Positions 18,495-29,107 of a DNA stretch of 64,000 nt are shown here, piece by piece. The stretch lies in contig NZ_JADFFL010000002.1 in assembly GCF_015222005.1 (NCBI RefSeq), positions 558,001 to 622,000 of the forward strand, written 5' to 3'. The notes under the pieces are model-generated. The model was not told the DNA's origin. It searched no databases and saw nothing but the letters and a program-made list of their open reading frames with translations. The position numbers were made by a program, and so were the translations under genes. Within the stretch, counting starts at the first letter, position 1, and every line of letters begins with the position of its first letter. This DNA is from Mucilaginibacter myungsuensis. GTDB taxonomy: Bacteria; Bacteroidota; Bacteroidia; Sphingobacteriales; Sphingobacteriaceae.

Positions 18495-18591
18495 GCTTTT
18501 TTAGTAATTCGCTAACGATCAGTAAACAAATAGTGACATTAGATCAACCACTAAGTTCGGCACCTGGGTTTCTGAAAAGTGAACGGTGCAA

Positions 18592-20526
18592 ATGAAAAAT
18601 ATCTTCTACCTCGTAATCTTAATATTTCTTTATTCGGGTATCATCCCGCAGAGCTCAATAGCATCGGCCATACTTGAAAACCCAACATCATATCTTACCA
18701 GCCCCGCAACGTTGGTAAAACTGACAGCTGATCAACCCAACATCGACACATCTAAATTAGTGGTGACCCAACCAACCTGCAATAAAAGCGGCATTATTAA
18801 AGGCCTAACTGCATCCACAACAGCTCCAGAACAATTGCAATATTCCTGGAAAGATGAAAATGGAAAGGAGTTCGGTACAAACCCGGATATATGGGATCTG
18901 CTACCCGGTAAATACATATTAACGGTTACCGGCTCTGCAAGTGGCCGTACGGCTACCTATGGCCCTGTAACCATCCTTAACTTTACCGGCACTTATATTG
19001 ATCAGTCAGAAGCCATCGTCACTCCAACCGATTGCGGCAAAACCGTGGGTTCTATAACCGGCATTACGGCATCAGGCAAAGGCACATTTAGATACAGTTG
19101 GAAAAACGCTGCCGACATTGAAGTAGCCACAACTGTAGATCTTACTAACCAACCCGCCGGTCTTTACACCCTGCAAGTGACCGACGATACAGACTGCGGC
19201 CCGGTCTATACATCTGCCATTCAAATTGGCGAGTTGAACGGCATCACTATTAGTGATAGCGAACGGCTGATCACCAAGGCCACTTGTCAGTATAATGATG
19301 GCAGCATTACGGGCATCAAAACTACCGGCGCGTCTTCATATAAATGGTACAATAGCAATAGTGCCACTACCGTTGTATCTACCCAAGTCGACCTTAAAAA
19401 CGCCGCTACAGGGAGTTACTATTTGGTGGCAAGCAATGCCAACGGCTGTACAGTACAAAGTGCTACATACATTATCGATCGCGAAGCACCTGCCGATCTG
19501 GGTGGGATCGCTAAGATAGTTAAAAACGCAAGCTGCGATCTGAATAATGGCAGCATCGAGATCACTTTGCAAAACCCGCCGGCGGTGTTACCTAAAAGTT
19601 ATCGCTGGGTAACTAAAGCCGATCAGCAAACCGTCGCTACCACTCCCGGCAATACTATCTCATCTAAACTGACCGACCTGGATGCCGGCGCCTATGATGT
19701 TTATACTGCCGATCAAAGCGGTTGCGAAAGTTTTTTGGCTGAATACTTCATTTCACGGATACCGGCGTTGTCGGTTAATAGTAATTCGGTTGCGGTCACT
19801 GACGATGCTTGCATGAACAGTACCGGCAGCATTAAAGGTATACAAGCTACCGGATCTGCCCCACTAACTTATACCTGGACAGACGAGGACGGAACGATAA
19901 TTGGCAATACCTTGGACCTGACCAATGTAAAGGCAGGCACCTACAAGATCATTGTTACCGATGCTGTAGGATGCACCCAAACGCTAACTTATACAGTAAA
20001 AAATACCAGCATCATTATTAACGCACCAACAACCCGAACCATACAATTATGCGCACCGGGAGATGCATTTGTTTCCGTGCCGGCCGAACTTGGTTTTAAA
20101 TACCGGCTTTATGAAACCGCCAATGACCTATCGCCGTTGATGGACAACGCGACGGGCAAGTTCCAGGTGAGGGCGCTCCAAAGCCGCAGTTACTACGTCA
20201 GCAAATATTCGGGGAATTGTGAAAGCCCGAAAGTTGAGGTAAAGATCGAAGTAGGCGTCGGCGCGCTTAGCCTCGCCAACGCGTTCTCACCTAACGGCGA
20301 CGGAATAAATGACACATGGCAGATCCCCAATATCCAAAATTATCCCAAAAGCTTGGTTCGGATCTTTGGCCGGGCGGGCAATATGGTATTCAACTCTACA
20401 GGCTATGGCGTTCCGTTCGATGGAACTTACAATGGGAACCCATTACCCGCAGGGATCTATTATTATGTCATTAACCTAAATTCGGGGTGCAGTGCGTTAT
20501 CAGGCAGTTTAACTATCATGCGTTAA
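18592..20526 (+). CDS. Exported adhesin-like protein with gliding-motility-type C-terminal domain (T9SS cargo)
   Basis: 644 aa starting at the ATG at 18592. A GTG two codons earlier is less likely. It has a signal peptide (about residues 1-25) and then about five repeated immunoglobulin/SprB-like modules of about 90 residues, each with a conserved Cys pair and phrases such as GSITGI, YSWKN and LPAGIYTL-type endings (for example [20 protein letters not shown]). The last about 85 residues ([15 protein letters not shown] to GSLTIMR) are the gliding motility-associated C-terminal domain, the type B sorting signal for the type IX secretion system. It is therefore exported to or beyond the cell surface. 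It overlaps tail-to-tail with pdxJ by 4 nt. Confidence 0.88.
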   Translation: MKNIFYLVILIFLYSGIIPQSSIASAILENPTSYLTSPATLVKLTADQPNIDTSKLVVTQPTCNKSGIIKGLTASTTAPEQLQYSWKDENGKEFGTNPDIWDLLPGKYILTVTGSASGRTATYGPVTILNFTGTYIDQSEAIVTPTDCGKTVGSITGITASGKGTFRYSWKNAADIEVATTVDLTNQPAGLYTLQVTDDTDCGPVYTSAIQIGELNGITISDSERLITKATCQYNDGSITGIKTTGASSYKWYNSNSATTVVSTQVDLKNAATGSYYLVASNANGCTVQSATYIIDREAPADLGGIAKIVKNASCDLNNGSIEITLQNPPAVLPKSYRWVTKADQQTVATTPGNTISSKLTDLDAGAYDVYTADQSGCESFLAEYFISRIPALSVNSNSVAVTDDACMNSTGSIKGIQATGSAPLTYTWTDEDGTIIGNTLDLTNVKAGTYKIIVTDAVGCTQTLTYTVKNTSIIINAPTTRTIQLCAPGDAFVSVPAELGFKYRLYETANDLSPLMDNATGKFQVRALQSRSYYVSKYSGNCESPKVEVKIEVGVGALSLANAFSPNGDGINDTWQIPNIQNYPKSLVRIFGRAGNMVFNSTGYGVPFDGTYNGNPLPAGIYYYVINLNSGCSALSGSLTIMR

Positions 20527-21239
20527 GCCAACTGGCGCAAATACATCTGCACAGTATTTTCTAAACCATAATACAGGGCGTCGCTAACCAAGGCATGGCC
20601 TATACTAACCTCTAACAATCCGGGAACGTTTTGGGCAAAGTATTTCAGGTTCTTCAGGTCCAGGTCGTGGCCTGCGTTCAAACCCAAGCCCAGTTCCTGC
20701 GCTTTTTTGGCAGCGATGATGTAAGGAGCGGCCGCCAGTTCTATACCCTGGTGATAATGATTGGCGTAGCCTTCAGTGTAAAGCTCGATACGGTCGGTGC
20801 CGGTCTCAGCGGCGCCGGCTATCATGTCTTCCAGTGGATCAACAAATATGGATACGCGGATGCCTTCTTTTTTAAATGCACCGATCATGTCCGTCAGGTA
20901 ACGTTTATGGGTAATGGTATCCCAGCCATGGTTGGATGTCAGCTGACCTAATGCATCGGGCACCAGGGTCACCTGCTCGGGTTTAACAGCCAATACCAGA
21001 TCAATAAACTTTTGCTCCTCGCAGTTACCCTCAATGTTAAATTCGGTAGTGACGATCTCTTTCAGCTGATAAACGTCATCATAGCGAATATGGCGCTCAT
21101 CCGGGCGGGGGTGAACGGTGATGCCTTGCGCGCCAAAGCTTTCAATGTCTTTAGCAACTTGTATCAGATCAGGATTGTTACCACCGCGCGAGTTACGCAG
21201 GGTAGCTATTTTATTGATGTTGACGGATAAGCGGGTCAT
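20523..21239 (-). CDS. pdxJ: Pyridoxine 5'-phosphate synthase
   Basis: 238 aa from the ATG at 21239 ([19 protein letters not shown]). PdxJ condenses 1-deoxyxylulose 5-phosphate with 3-amino-2-oxopropyl phosphate in the DXP-dependent vitamin B6 pathway. Conserved blocks are [63 protein letters not shown] and [13 protein letters not shown], covering the whole TIM barrel. The frame extends upstream to 21350, but the extension does not resemble the family. The stop codon overlaps that of the T9SS cargo gene, with no terminator between them. Confidence 0.96.
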   Translation of the reverse strand: MTRLSVNINKIATLRNSRGGNNPDLIQVAKDIESFGAQGITVHPRPDERHIRYDDVYQLKEIVTTEFNIEGNCEEQKFIDLVLAVKPEQVTLVPDALGQLTSNHGWDTITHKRYLTDMIGAFKKEGIRVSIFVDPLEDMIAGAAETGTDRIELYTEGYANHYHQGIELAAAPYIIAAKKAQELGLGLNAGHDLDLKNLKYFAQNVPGLLEVSIGHALVSDALYYGLENTVQMYLRQLA

Positions 21240-21329
21240 ATCGTATCTTAGGTATCGGGTTAAACTTTGTTGTGCTATTATGGCAACAAGGTAAATGCCT
21301 AATTGCTTTGTTATTTTTGCAATGTTAAT

Positions 21330-21389
21330 ATGAAAGCACCGATAAAACATATTTTACTTGCTTTTTTACTTTGCGTGGGTAGCGCCTAA
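21330..21389 (+). pseudogene. Orphan signal peptide, possible 5' gene remnant
   Basis: An ATG 11 nt after an exact -7 box (TATTTTTG, 21312-21319) encodes a 19-residue, complete-looking signal peptide ([19 protein letters not shown]) and then TAA. In frame after the stop comes YFLNVFFRSVS. A CAA-to-TAA change would turn this into a typical SA|Q cleavage site. No mature protein follows, so this looks like the leftover 5' end of an exported-protein gene. Confidence 0.4.
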
Positions 21390-21571
21390 TATTTCCTTAA
21401 TGTCTTTTTTCGGTCAGTTTCACTCAAGGGTATTTTTTAAACAAGATCGATACTTTTTTAACTAAACCTACTTTTACCGGACAACAGTGTTGCAAATATA
21501 GGATGACATAGCGTTGTCTGTCGCGTGGCCGTCGGCTCGATAATGCTCCCATAAAAAATGCCGCCGTTTTG

Positions 21572-21584
21572 TACCTTTGCCGCC
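21572..21584 (+). promoter_or_regulatory. -7 box abutting the hisS start codon
   Basis: TACCTTTG (21572-21579) ends 5 nt before the ATG at 21585, the same spacing as for tatD. This predicts a leaderless or nearly leaderless mRNA. Confidence 0.6.
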
Positions 21585-23093
21585 ATGGCAGCTATCAAAC
21601 CATCTGTACCTAAAGGCACCCGCGATTTTTCACCGGCCGAAATGGCTAAGCGTAACTTTATTTTCGATACCATTAAAGGAGTTTTCCGCAAGTATGGCTA
21701 TCAGCAGATAGAGACACCATCTATGGAGAACTCGCAAACCTTGATGGGCAAGTATGGCGATGAAGGTGATAAGCTGATCTTTAAGATATTGAATAGTGGC
21801 GATTACCTATCCAGCATAGCTACTTTAAAACAGCTATTTGCCATAGAGGGAGATTATCTACAGTCTAAGAATCGCGAAGCGGAAGAAAGGTCAGACTATG
21901 CAGAGGGCATAGTAGACGTAGTTGCTGAGAGAAAGTCTGAATTTGAGTCTTTAGCTCTACAGCTTGTCGATGAATTAGCTGACCTAAACAAAATTACCCC
22001 CAAAATCTCCGAAAAAGCCCTCCGTTACGACCTTACCGTACCCTTTGCCCGTTACGTGGTGATGCACCAAAATGATATTACCTTCCCGTTCAAGCGTTTC
22101 CAGGTGCAGCCGGTTTGGCGTGCCGATCGTCCGCAGAAAGGCCGTTACCGCGAGTTCTTTCAGTGCGATGCGGATGTAGTGGGCTCTAAGTCGTTGTTGA
22201 ACGAGGCCGAATTTGTACTGATCTATGACGAGGCACTGAGCAAACTGGGCTTGAAGGACTTCAGCATCAAGATCAATAACCGTAAGATCCTATCCGGCAT
22301 TGCAGAGGTAGTGAACAAGGCCGACCAGATCATTGATATGACCGTGGCCATTGACAAGCTGGACAAGATCGGTCTGGATGGCGTTACCAAGGAACTATTG
22401 GAGCGCGGATTTACCGAAGAGAACATCGAACAGATAAAACCGATCATCCTTTTAGAAGGCACTACCGAAGAGAAGCTGACCAGCCTGCGTTCGGTATTGG
22501 CAACCTCGGAAATTGGCCTTAAAGGCTGCGAGGAGCTGGAGACCGTTTTTAACTACCTGAAAAGCTTTACCATGCAAAATGGCAAGGTAGAACTGGACAT
22601 TACCCTGGCCCGTGGCCTGAACTACTACACCGGTGCTATTTACGAAGTGAAGACCAACGAGGTGCAAATGGGCAGCATTGGCGGCGGCGGCCGTTATGAT
22701 GACCTGACCGGCATGTTCGGGTTGAAAGACCTGACCGGCGTGGGTATATCCTTCGGTGCCGACCGTATTTACGATGTGCTGGAGGAACTGAACCTGTTCC
22801 CGGCCGCTACCGATGAGAGCACCCAGGTATTGATCTGTCCTTTTGACGGCGATGGCGAGGCTTATGCCTTACCGATGCTGCAACAATTACGCAATAAAGG
22901 CGTCAACACCGAGCTTTACCCGGCAGGCGCCAAGATCAAAAAGCAACTGGATTACGCTAACGGCAAAAATATCCCTTACGCAGTTATGGTCGGCAGCGAT
23001 GAAATGGCAACCGGCTTACTGACCGTTAAGAATATGCAGAGCGGCACACAAGAGAAGCTGACCGTAGCGCAAATCGTGGAGCGATTGGGGTAG
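21585..23093 (+). CDS. hisS: Histidyl-tRNA synthetase with an internal insertion
   Basis: 502 aa, class II synthetase charging tRNA-His. It starts at the ATG at 21585 ([17 protein letters not shown]). Class motifs are present: [12 protein letters not shown], the motif 2 region [20 protein letters not shown], the histidine-binding ARGLNYYTG, and motif 3 [14 protein letters not shown], then the C-terminal anticodon domain. Residues 76-140, between SGDYL and [10 protein letters not shown], are much longer than the roughly 20-residue linker I recall for Bacteroidota HisRS. The extra segment is helical-looking and charged, and its codons (CTA, ATA, AGA, AGG) differ from the CTG/CGT/ATC-rich remainder. 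The frame is kept, so the enzyme should be functional. Confidence 0.95.
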   Translation: MAAIKPSVPKGTRDFSPAEMAKRNFIFDTIKGVFRKYGYQQIETPSMENSQTLMGKYGDEGDKLIFKILNSGDYLSSIATLKQLFAIEGDYLQSKNREAEERSDYAEGIVDVVAERKSEFESLALQLVDELADLNKITPKISEKALRYDLTVPFARYVVMHQNDITFPFKRFQVQPVWRADRPQKGRYREFFQCDADVVGSKSLLNEAEFVLIYDEALSKLGLKDFSIKINNRKILSGIAEVVNKADQIIDMTVAIDKLDKIGLDGVTKELLERGFTEENIEQIKPIILLEGTTEEKLTSLRSVLATSEIGLKGCEELETVFNYLKSFTMQNGKVELDITLARGLNYYTGAIYEVKTNEVQMGSIGGGGRYDDLTGMFGLKDLTGVGISFGADRIYDVLEELNLFPAATDESTQVLICPFDGDGEAYALPMLQQLRNKGVNTELYPAGAKIKKQLDYANGKNIPYAVMVGSDEMATGLLTVKNMQSGTQEKLTVAQIVERLG

Positions 23094-23711
23094 TTGATGA
23101 CCCTTTAGACTGGTTATTTACGTAGGCGATATGCTACCGTCGTTCTTTTTCTTGACAAAAAGAACCAAAAGTCAAGACAGCGCTAATGCTTCTTTTGCCG
23201 CACAGGCCCTGCCCGCATCAGGCAAAACCACGGACGCAAGAATTTGCCCTGCTGTCGCTCCCGCATACCCGCCCTTCTGCAAATTCGCTTCCCCTTGCAG
23301 CTGCACATGGCCCGCATTGTTTTGCCTGATCTTTCCAGAAGCCGTACCGCTATCGGGAGAAGGTATTTCCATCTGCGACAGGGAGCTTAGTTAGTACAAG
23401 CAAATAGATCGATAGCACAGCCCTTCAACCTAAACCCGATCGTAATGGAAACCCAGCAGCGGGCGTTGGCAAAAGAGCGTCGGCTGAGCGCGGAGTTGTA
23501 ATGGAGAGCGGGAGGAACATTGATAGCAGCAACGGCACTGCTTTTCAAGGAATGTTTCTGCTGCAATTTCTTTGTAACCTTTGTCCATTCTTCTTTGTGT
23601 ACTTTCTGATAAAATTGGCCGCCATAGCATAAAGAGCACAAAATTAGCTATTTCGGCACCCGTCCACTTCTTGTTCCGCATATTAAGCTAACGTTAATTC
23701 TAAAAAATCCG
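23094..23711. other. Gene-free region carrying a dispersed repeat
   Basis: The stretch holds the dispersed repeat copy A (23140-23390) and, after it, about 300 nt beginning near 23395 (TTCAACCTAAACCCGATCGT at its start) with no supported gene. Open frames across it are repeat-derived. The eno promoter follows at 23712. Confidence 0.6.
23140..23390 (+). repeat. Dispersed repeat, copy A
   Basis: It begins with an imperfect hairpin GTTCTTTTTCTTGACAAAAA then GAAC, followed by GTCAAGACAGCGCTAATGCT, and ends GAAGCCGTACCGCTATCGGG. The two ends are shared with copies at 26142-26302 and 56760-56919, while the centre differs in sequence and is longest here. Confidence 0.8.
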
Positions 23712-23742
23712 TTGCTATTTCCTTAATAAGGGTGTATATTAG
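23712..23742 (+). promoter_or_regulatory. Promoter of eno
   Basis: TTG (23712-23714), a 20-nt spacer and TATATTAG (23735-23742, one mismatch to TAnnTTTG). It predicts a leader of about 45 nt. Confidence 0.5.
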
Positions 23743-23776
23743 TCGCCGTTTCTTATTGTACATAATACACTATTAA

Positions 23777-25093
<1,317 letters not shown>

Positions 25094-25097
25094 TATT

Positions 25098-25163
25098 AGC
25101 CCCAAACCCCTGAAGGGGCTTAAGGAATAGGGAAAGCCGGTCAGTGATGATCGGCTTTTTTTG
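25098..25163 (+). terminator. Tandem hairpins and terminator of eno
   Basis: A first hairpin AGCCCC...GGGGCT (25098-25120) is followed by an 11-bp stem AAAGCCGGTCA / TGATCGGCTTT (25133-25158) with GTGA loop and a T run. Confidence 0.9.
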
Positions 25164-25213
25164 TGGGTGACCAGATACTATGATAGTTCTTGATCAATAT
25201 CTGGTAGCTATTC

Positions 25214-25984
25214 TCACTCCTCCAATTCCACCCAAACCGGGCAATGATCGCTTGTTTTTTCCCATCCACGCACATGCCTGTCCACCACGGCGGCTTTTAA
25301 TTTAGGCGCTATCTGCGGACTTAATAAAAAGTGGTCGATGCGCAGACCGGCATCCCTGCCGTAGGCGTTGCGGAAGTAATCGTAAAAGGTATAGATCGTC
25401 TCATTTGGGTGCAGGTGGCGTATAGCGTCGGTCCAGCCCTGATCTACAAGGGTTTTAAATGCCGCGCGAGTCTCAGGGCGGAAAAGGGCATCCTCTACCC
25501 AACGCTCAGGTTTGTAGACGTCTATCTCGGTTGGCATTACATTGTAATCGCCGCATAAAACTACCGGCAAGCCACGGGCATACAGGCTGGCAGCATGTTC
25601 GGTCAGGCGTTCGAACCAGCGTAATTTATAATCGAATTTCGGTCCGGGTGCAGGGTTGCCATTGGGCAGGTAAAGGCAGCCGATCACAATGCCATTTACA
25701 AAAGCTTCAATATAGCGGCTGTGGATATCGTCCGGGTCGCCGGGCAGGCCGCGGCGTAGTTCTTGTATCTCGCCTTTAGCTAAGATCGCCACACCGTTCC
25801 AGCTTTTTTGACCATGCCAAATGGCGTTATAACCCAGATCTTGGATAGCCTGTAAAGGGAATTTCTCGTCGGGTGCTTTCAACTCCTGCAGGCAGGCCAC
25901 ATCCGGCGATGTTTCCTCCAGCCAGCGCAGTAATACCGGCAAGCGTCCGTTAACTCCGTTCACGTTGTAGGTGGCTATTTTCAT
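25214..25984 (-). CDS. xth: Exodeoxyribonuclease III / AP endonuclease
   Basis: 256 aa from the ATG at 25984 (MKIATYNVNGVNGRL). It removes abasic sites and 3' blocks in base-excision repair. Active-site elements of the EEP superfamily are all seen: NVNGVNGR, CLQELKAPDEKFP (metal Glu), the YLPNGNP loop, GDYNVMPTEID (Asp/Asn) and the terminal SDHCPVWVEL (catalytic Asp-His). Length and motifs fit XthA. TACCTTCG at 26007-26014 may be its -7 box. Confidence 0.95.
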   Translation of the reverse strand: MKIATYNVNGVNGRLPVLLRWLEETSPDVACLQELKAPDEKFPLQAIQDLGYNAIWHGQKSWNGVAILAKGEIQELRRGLPGDPDDIHSRYIEAFVNGIVIGCLYLPNGNPAPGPKFDYKLRWFERLTEHAASLYARGLPVVLCGDYNVMPTEIDVYKPERWVEDALFRPETRAAFKTLVDQGWTDAIRHLHPNETIYTFYDYFRNAYGRDAGLRIDHFLLSPQIAPKLKAAVVDRHVRGWEKTSDHCPVWVELEE

Positions 25985-26141
25985 GGTGGTGCGAATTTTT
26001 GAATATCGAAGGTATGGATTTTTTTGTATGCGAGGTGATAAGACGAACACCCTAAACGAGAATTCGTCATTGCAAGTTTTTAGATCCGTTGGAACTTAAA
26101 AGTGATATGTCGTGGATACAAATTGGCAACTATGTAACCGC

Positions 26142-26302
26142 CGTTCTTTCTCTTGATAGAAAGAACCAAAGATCAAGACAGTGCCAATGCTTCTTCGCAC
26201 AGGCCTTCACCCTGCAGGCGGTCAAAGCCCAGGCGCGCACACGCCCAACGCATTTGACCACCTCACCCGAAGCCGTGCCACTGTCGGAGAAGGAAAAAAT
26301 AG
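26142..26302 (+). repeat. Dispersed repeat, copy B
   Basis: It opens with CGTTCTTTCTCTTGATAGAA then AGAAC, continues ATCAAGACAGTGCCAATGCT, and ends GAAGCCGTGCCACTGTCGG. It aligns along its length with copy C and at both ends with copy A. Confidence 0.8.
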
Positions 26303-26349
26303 ATACTCAACACGTTCCTTGCAATGACGTGCTGGATAATAAAAACCAA

Positions 26350-26380
26350 AACAGCCCGGCCGCTTAGCGACCGGGCTGTT
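26350..26380 (-). terminator. Terminator of the lytic transglycosylase gene
   Basis: AACAGCCCGG (26350-26359) pairs with CCGGGCTGTT (26371-26380), with a secondary CGCT/AGCG stem in the loop. A T-rich tail follows on the minus strand. Confidence 0.85.
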
Positions 26381-26416
26381 AAAATTGCTCCGTAATTGTT
26401 TTTCTGTCAGCTTATC

Positions 26417-27208
26417 TTAATTGATACACGCTAACAGAACCTCGTTTGGCTTTAGCCAGGCATAACTGTTCTTTTCATACCCGTTCTGTTCGGGTTTACT
26501 GATGACCTGTTTCATGGCCAGCAGCTTGTACACATAATTGCCGGTCTCGGCATTTAAATGCATCAGGTAATAATTGCGCCTGTCGCTTTTGTTGATGGCG
26601 CGCTGCAATTTCACCGAGCCTAAATTGTAGGCAGCGGCGGTCAGCGTCCAGCTGTCAAATTCGCTGTAAAGTTCGCGCAGGTAAACGCAGGCGGCTATGG
26701 TAGACTTGCGCAGGTTAAGGCGCTCATCAACCTTACCGTGTACCCTCAGGCCATAAGAGCGCGCTGTACCGGGCATAAATTGCCACAGTCCGCGTGCCCC
26801 ACGGGGCGATGTGCCGGCTTTTAAACCCGATTCCACTAATGGGATGTACTTAAAATCCTCGGGGATGCCGTAAGCCTTTAAAATAGGCTCGATAATAGGG
26901 AACAGTGTCGCGGCTTTGCGGTGTAACAGGCTTGAACCTATCCTGTTGTAGCTATGCTGCTTAACTGAATGTTGAAATTTAGTTTTTACCCTTTTAATTT
27001 TTACCGGAAGGTTCTCATCGGCAAAATTGATCTCGGTATTGGCATTGTTATTGTAACTTACCAAGGGAGAGAACTTCGGCGCCACGGCGGTACCGGAAGT
27101 TGTAACAGACACTGCTTTTCTCTTAATAGTTGTACTGTAAATAAACAGTTGAGAAACGATAAACAGCACCACAATTACGGAGCACGTAATGAAGTGTTTT
27201 TTGATCAT
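26417..27208 (-). CDS. Membrane-anchored lytic murein transglycosylase (SLT family)
   Basis: 263 aa from the ATG at 27208 (MIKKHFITCSVIVVLFIVSQ). Residues 6-22 form an N-terminal membrane anchor or signal. The Slt70-type lysozyme-fold domain starts near residue 100: YIPLVESGLKAGTSPRGARGLWQFMPGTA contains the catalytic Glu (PLVES) and the GLWQFMPxTA motif of family 1 enzymes. AAYNLG and the YLR elements are also present. It cleaves peptidoglycan with 1,6-anhydro-MurNAc formation. No LysM domain follows, unlike MltD. The frame is open further upstream but only through the promoter region. Confidence 0.9.
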   Translation of the reverse strand: MIKKHFITCSVIVVLFIVSQLFIYSTTIKRKAVSVTTSGTAVAPKFSPLVSYNNNANTEINFADENLPVKIKRVKTKFQHSVKQHSYNRIGSSLLHRKAATLFPIIEPILKAYGIPEDFKYIPLVESGLKAGTSPRGARGLWQFMPGTARSYGLRVHGKVDERLNLRKSTIAACVYLRELYSEFDSWTLTAAAYNLGSVKLQRAINKSDRRNYYLMHLNAETGNYVYKLLAMKQVISKPEQNGYEKNSYAWLKPNEVLLACIN

Positions 27209-27248
27209 TCGTTGTTTTTTAGTGAACAAATATGCTTTGAAAGCGCTG

Positions 27249-27278
27249 CAAAGATACACATATATTTCACAATATCAA
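27249..27278 (-). promoter_or_regulatory. Promoter of the lytic transglycosylase gene
   Basis: TTG (27276-27278), a 19-nt spacer and TATCTTTG (27249-27256) on the minus strand; the ATG is 40 nt downstream of the -7 box. Confidence 0.6.
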
Positions 27279-27439
27279 GTACTTGCAAAAACGGGCCATT
27301 TTAGCCCCTGTTCCTGACCTTGTAAAATGCGACTTAACAGCACGAAAAACTGAACATTTACAACGCGAAAATTGTTTTACAGAACCACTAAAAAACCGTA
27401 CCTTTACACCCCCGCTGCGAAGCGATAAACTCAATACAT

Positions 27440-28810
27440 ATGGTATTTAAGAAACCAGGGAACGGTCGCGAAGACAAGTCCAACACATCCGGAAGGCCAT
27501 CACGCGGCGACGCGTCAAAAAGCACAGGCCGCTCATCAACCTCATCGTCACGCGGCAGATCTGCTGCCGGAGCGTCCGGATCGGACCGACCAAAGAGGAG
27601 CTATAACAATAGCGACTCTGACGAAAAACGTTCATTTTCCCGCAAACCAGCAGGCACAGGCTACGGCCCGGGCGATAAACCTGCAGGCAAATTTGGCGGC
27701 AGCGCAGGTGGTGATAAAAAACCTTTTGGCGACAGAAAGCCTTATGGCAGCCGCGATAGCAAACCTGGTTTCGGAGATAAAAAACCTTACGGTAGCCGCA
27801 GTGCCGAAGGTGGCGACAAGAAGCCATACGGCAGCCGCGATAGCAAGCCCGGTTTTGGCGATCGCCCTAAACGCAGCTTCGGCAGCGGTGCTACCGGCGA
27901 TAAAAAACCTTTCGGAAGACCATCGACCGGCGGTTTCAAAAAGCGAGAGGATGGCGCTAACGAAACACCTTTCCGCAAACGCGAAGAAAGCAGCTACGCA
28001 GGTGCTCCAAGCCGTGAACGCCGTAATGACGACGCTCAACCAAAGCGCACTATGCGCGGTCGTAATAAAAAAGAAGTTAAACCTGTTGATGACGGTCTGA
28101 TCCGTTTGAACCGCTATATCTCTAATGCCGGTATCTGCTCGCGCCGTAAGGCCGATGAGTTGATCACCGCAGGTGTGGTATCGGTAAATGGCGAGGTTGT
28201 TAACGAGCTTGGTTTTAAGGTTGATCCATTTAAAGACACCGTACGTTACAATGGCGAGACCTTGAAACGCGAAAAGATGACCTACGTGCTACTGAACAAG
28301 CCTAAGGATTATATCACTACTACCGAGGATCCGCAAGAGCGCCGTACGATCATGCATCTGGTCGAAAAAGCCAGTCGCGAACGTATCTACCCTGTAGGGC
28401 GTCTTGACCGTAACACTACCGGCTTGATCCTAATGACCAACGATGGCGACCTGGCCGATAAGCTTTCGCACCCACGCAATAACATTACTAAATTATACCA
28501 GGTAGAGCTGAACAAGAGCCTTACCCAGGGCGATATGAATAAGATCGGCTTTGGTTTGGAATTGGAAGACGGCTTTATTAAGCCAGACCACGTAGCTTAC
28601 GTTGCCGGTGGCAGCAAGCGCGAGGTGGGTATCCAGATCCACAGCGGCAAGAACCGTATCGTTCGCCGTATATTCGAATCATTAGGTTACGAGGTGGTTA
28701 AACTTGACCGTACGATCTACGCCAACCTGACCAAAAAAGATCTGCCACGCGGCCGCTGGAGATTCCTGGAAGAGGAAGAGATCATTCAGCTAAAGCATTT
28801 GATGAAGTAA
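27440..28810 (+). CDS. RluB/RsuA-type pseudouridine synthase with long basic, Gly-rich N-terminus
   Basis: 456 aa. The C-terminal half is a standard 23S/16S rRNA pseudouridine synthase: an S4 RNA-binding domain (LNRYISNAGICSRRKADELI, about residue 220 on) and a catalytic domain with GRLDRNTTGLILMTNDGDLA carrying the catalytic Asp. The N-terminal about 200 residues are low complexity, rich in Lys, Arg, Gly and Ser, with repeated units such as DKKPYGSRDSKPGFGDKK. Such tails are seen in Bacteroidota RluB-like proteins and probably contact RNA. The start ATG is at 27440. The box TACCTTTA (27399-27406) may be its promoter. Which rRNA site is modified is not evident. Confidence 0.9.
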   Translation: MVFKKPGNGREDKSNTSGRPSRGDASKSTGRSSTSSSRGRSAAGASGSDRPKRSYNNSDSDEKRSFSRKPAGTGYGPGDKPAGKFGGSAGGDKKPFGDRKPYGSRDSKPGFGDKKPYGSRSAEGGDKKPYGSRDSKPGFGDRPKRSFGSGATGDKKPFGRPSTGGFKKREDGANETPFRKREESSYAGAPSRERRNDDAQPKRTMRGRNKKEVKPVDDGLIRLNRYISNAGICSRRKADELITAGVVSVNGEVVNELGFKVDPFKDTVRYNGETLKREKMTYVLLNKPKDYITTTEDPQERRTIMHLVEKASRERIYPVGRLDRNTTGLILMTNDGDLADKLSHPRNNITKLYQVELNKSLTQGDMNKIGFGLELEDGFIKPDHVAYVAGGSKREVGIQIHSGKNRIVRRIFESLGYEVVKLDRTIYANLTKKDLPRGRWRFLEEEEIIQLKHLMK

Positions 28811-28851
28811 GAACCCTCCCGGCCTCCCTAAAGGGAGGAGGTAGAAGATAT

Positions 28852-28890
28852 AAACGCGAAAAGCCTCCCATTAGGAGGTTTTTCGCGTTT
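28852..28890 (+). terminator. Terminator of the pseudouridine synthase gene
   Basis: A long stem: AAACGCGAAAA-GCCTCC opposite GGAGG-TTTTTCGCGTTT, with a 5-nt loop. The flanking A/T arms make it bidirectional. Confidence 0.8.
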
Positions 28891-28899
28891 ATGAGCGTT

Positions 28900-29050
28900 T
28901 GAGCTACCTGCTCCATAGGAGCATAAGATCGGTAGCAAAACACGTTTCAGCGTTTTATAGCATGCCGTAGGTATGCAACCAAAGTTATGCACCTACGGAG
29001 CGTTTCCATTGTTTGGCGGGACTACCGATATTTGATCCCGATGGGACCGG
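28900..29050. repeat. Probable palindromic repeat element
   Basis: Two internal inverted repeats are visible: GCTCCATAGGAGC near 28918, and a pair CCGTAGGTATGCA / TGCACCTACGG around 28965-29000. The style (short palindromes with GGTAGCAAAACACG spacer) is like intergenic repeats of Sphingobacteriaceae. No second copy lies in this window, so the call is tentative. Confidence 0.4.
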
Positions 29051-29107
29051 TTGGCGTAGTGCTTTGATCTGTAACTGCCGATTGCAAACTCAAAACTGCC
29101 AAAGACC

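Larger units (their letters stand above)
21240..21584. other. Intergenic region between divergent pdxJ and hisS
   Basis: 345 nt. Besides the orphan signal peptide (21330-21389) and the hisS promoter box (21572-21579), it has a minus-strand TATATTTG near 21493-21500 that could start a long leader towards pdxJ. No RNA gene or other gene is recognisable. Confidence 0.55.
25985..26416. other. Intergenic region with dispersed repeat copy B
   Basis: 432 nt. It contains the repeat at 26142-26302 and the terminator at 26350-26380. A 92-codon open frame across it is a by-product of the repeat. No other gene is visible. Confidence 0.65.

Noticed and set aside
18460..18591. Glycine riboswitch upstream of gcvP
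   Set aside because: The leader between the -7 box and the ATG is under 30 nt, too short for a riboswitch.
23131..23394. 87-codon frame reading FFFLTKRTKSQDSANAS
   Set aside because: It lies entirely in the dispersed repeat and similar frames appear in the other copies, so it is repeat-derived and not a gene.
27447..27827. Open frames antisense or out of frame within the Gly-rich part of the pseudouridine synthase gene
   Set aside because: Low-complexity GC-rich sequence keeps several frames open; none has a plausible protein.
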